DNA from: Gammaproteobacteria bacterium
Lineage (GTDB): Bacteria > Pseudomonadota > Gammaproteobacteria > GCA-001735895
Reading direction: 5' to 3'
Length of the DNA: 61,023 nucleotides
Assembly (NCBI GenBank): GCA_024232855.1
Contig: JAAEPH010000056.1
Location: forward strand, 1 to 61,023
The position numbers were made by a program, and so were the translations under genes. Positions 60,836-61,023 of this stretch are shown here, piece by piece. The notes under the pieces are model-generated. The model was not told the DNA's origin, did no database searches, and was given only the letters and a program-made list of their open reading frames with translations. The stretch's first letter is position 1. Each line of letters begins with the position of its first letter.

Positions 60836-60925
60836 CCCCGCATTTCTCACCACCGGATCGACGGCGCGGGACTACTCAATAAAGGTTCTCGGTAGAGTAG
60901 GGGCCAGGCGAAACCTGGCCCCCCT
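60833..60925. repeat. Third hairpin composite, starting at the 5'-nucleotidase stop codon
   Basis: Starts with TAGCCCCGCATTTCTCACC, a variant of the CTAR-CCCGC end, whose TAG is the stop codon. From 60884 the 25-base hairpin arm and CGAAA loop seen at 39796 follow; the right arm matches for nine bases and then breaks off into unrelated sequence. The final ~100 bases of the window show no gene. Confidence 0.82.
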
Positions 60926-61023
60926 CGTCAAACGCAGCATGCGGCTTTCCCGCACTACGCTTTCCTGCTGCCTTCACAATAGAGCTATCGCAAGGGAATT
61001 TAGCAGTCAGAGCTGCAACAAGC

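Overview
The window is a chromosomal segment of a gammaproteobacterium, probably a free-living aerobe not close to Escherichia. The evidence is gene order: carA-carB-greA, yhbY, rlmE-ftsH-folP-glmM-tpiA-secG-tRNA-Leu, a complete nuoA-N operon, tRNA-fMet, and rimP-nusA-infB-rbfA-truB-rpsO-pnp. This is the classic gammaproteobacterial layout, with the complex I operon sitting between the two tRNA genes. I cannot name the genus from sequence alone.

Region by region: (1) 1-2246 is decayed DNA: a RelE/HigB-like toxin with an altered C-terminus, a frameshifted metallophosphoesterase, and a stop-containing remnant of a glutathione S-transferase. A shared 20-base motif lies at or beside the broken end of the last two. 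(2) 2247-12443, minus strand, is the transcription/translation/RNA-decay operon from rimP to pnp, preceded by an initiator tRNA gene with its own promoter and terminator; a VapBC-type toxin-antitoxin pair is inserted between them. (3) 12596-27287 holds nuoN to nuoA and tRNA-Leu(GAG). (4) 27299-38640 carries secG, tpiA, glmM, folP, ftsH, rlmE, yhbY (plus strand), greA and carBA. (5) 38858-43402 is an accessory stretch: an EamA transporter, a serine/threonine kinase that looks like a CHASE2 kinase without its sensor loop, a cobalamin adenosyltransferase and an alpha/beta hydrolase, all separated by palindromic repeats. (6) 43421-49183 encodes the pyruvate dehydrogenase complex (aceE, aceF, and an E3 with its own lipoyl domain). 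(7) 49466-60835 contains pyrC, rnt, a response regulator with a degenerate GGDEF domain, grxD, an asparagine-synthetase-family amidotransferase, argD, argF, a second degenerate GGDEF protein, argA and a 5'-nucleotidase.

Functionally the window links NADH oxidation (complex I), pyruvate entry to the TCA cycle, carbamoyl phosphate and pyrimidine synthesis (carAB, pyrC), arginine synthesis (argA, argD, argF, sharing carbamoyl phosphate) and the core gene-expression machinery.

The least explained content is repetitive. One mosaic palindromic family has an outer end reading CTAR followed by CCCGC. At five genes (ftsH, pyrC, the 5'-nucleotidase gene, the kinase gene and the hydrolase gene) this end forms the stop codon. 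In front of truB the opposite end of an element supplies the only plausible start codon. Related 55-base perfect hairpins stand at gene 3' ends. A separate 181-base fold-back lies between aceE and pyrC, and a perfect 28-base palindrome overlaps the probable argA promoter. I found no CRISPR array, prophage, intact insertion sequence or obviously new multi-gene system; the repeat family is the best candidate for something undescribed.
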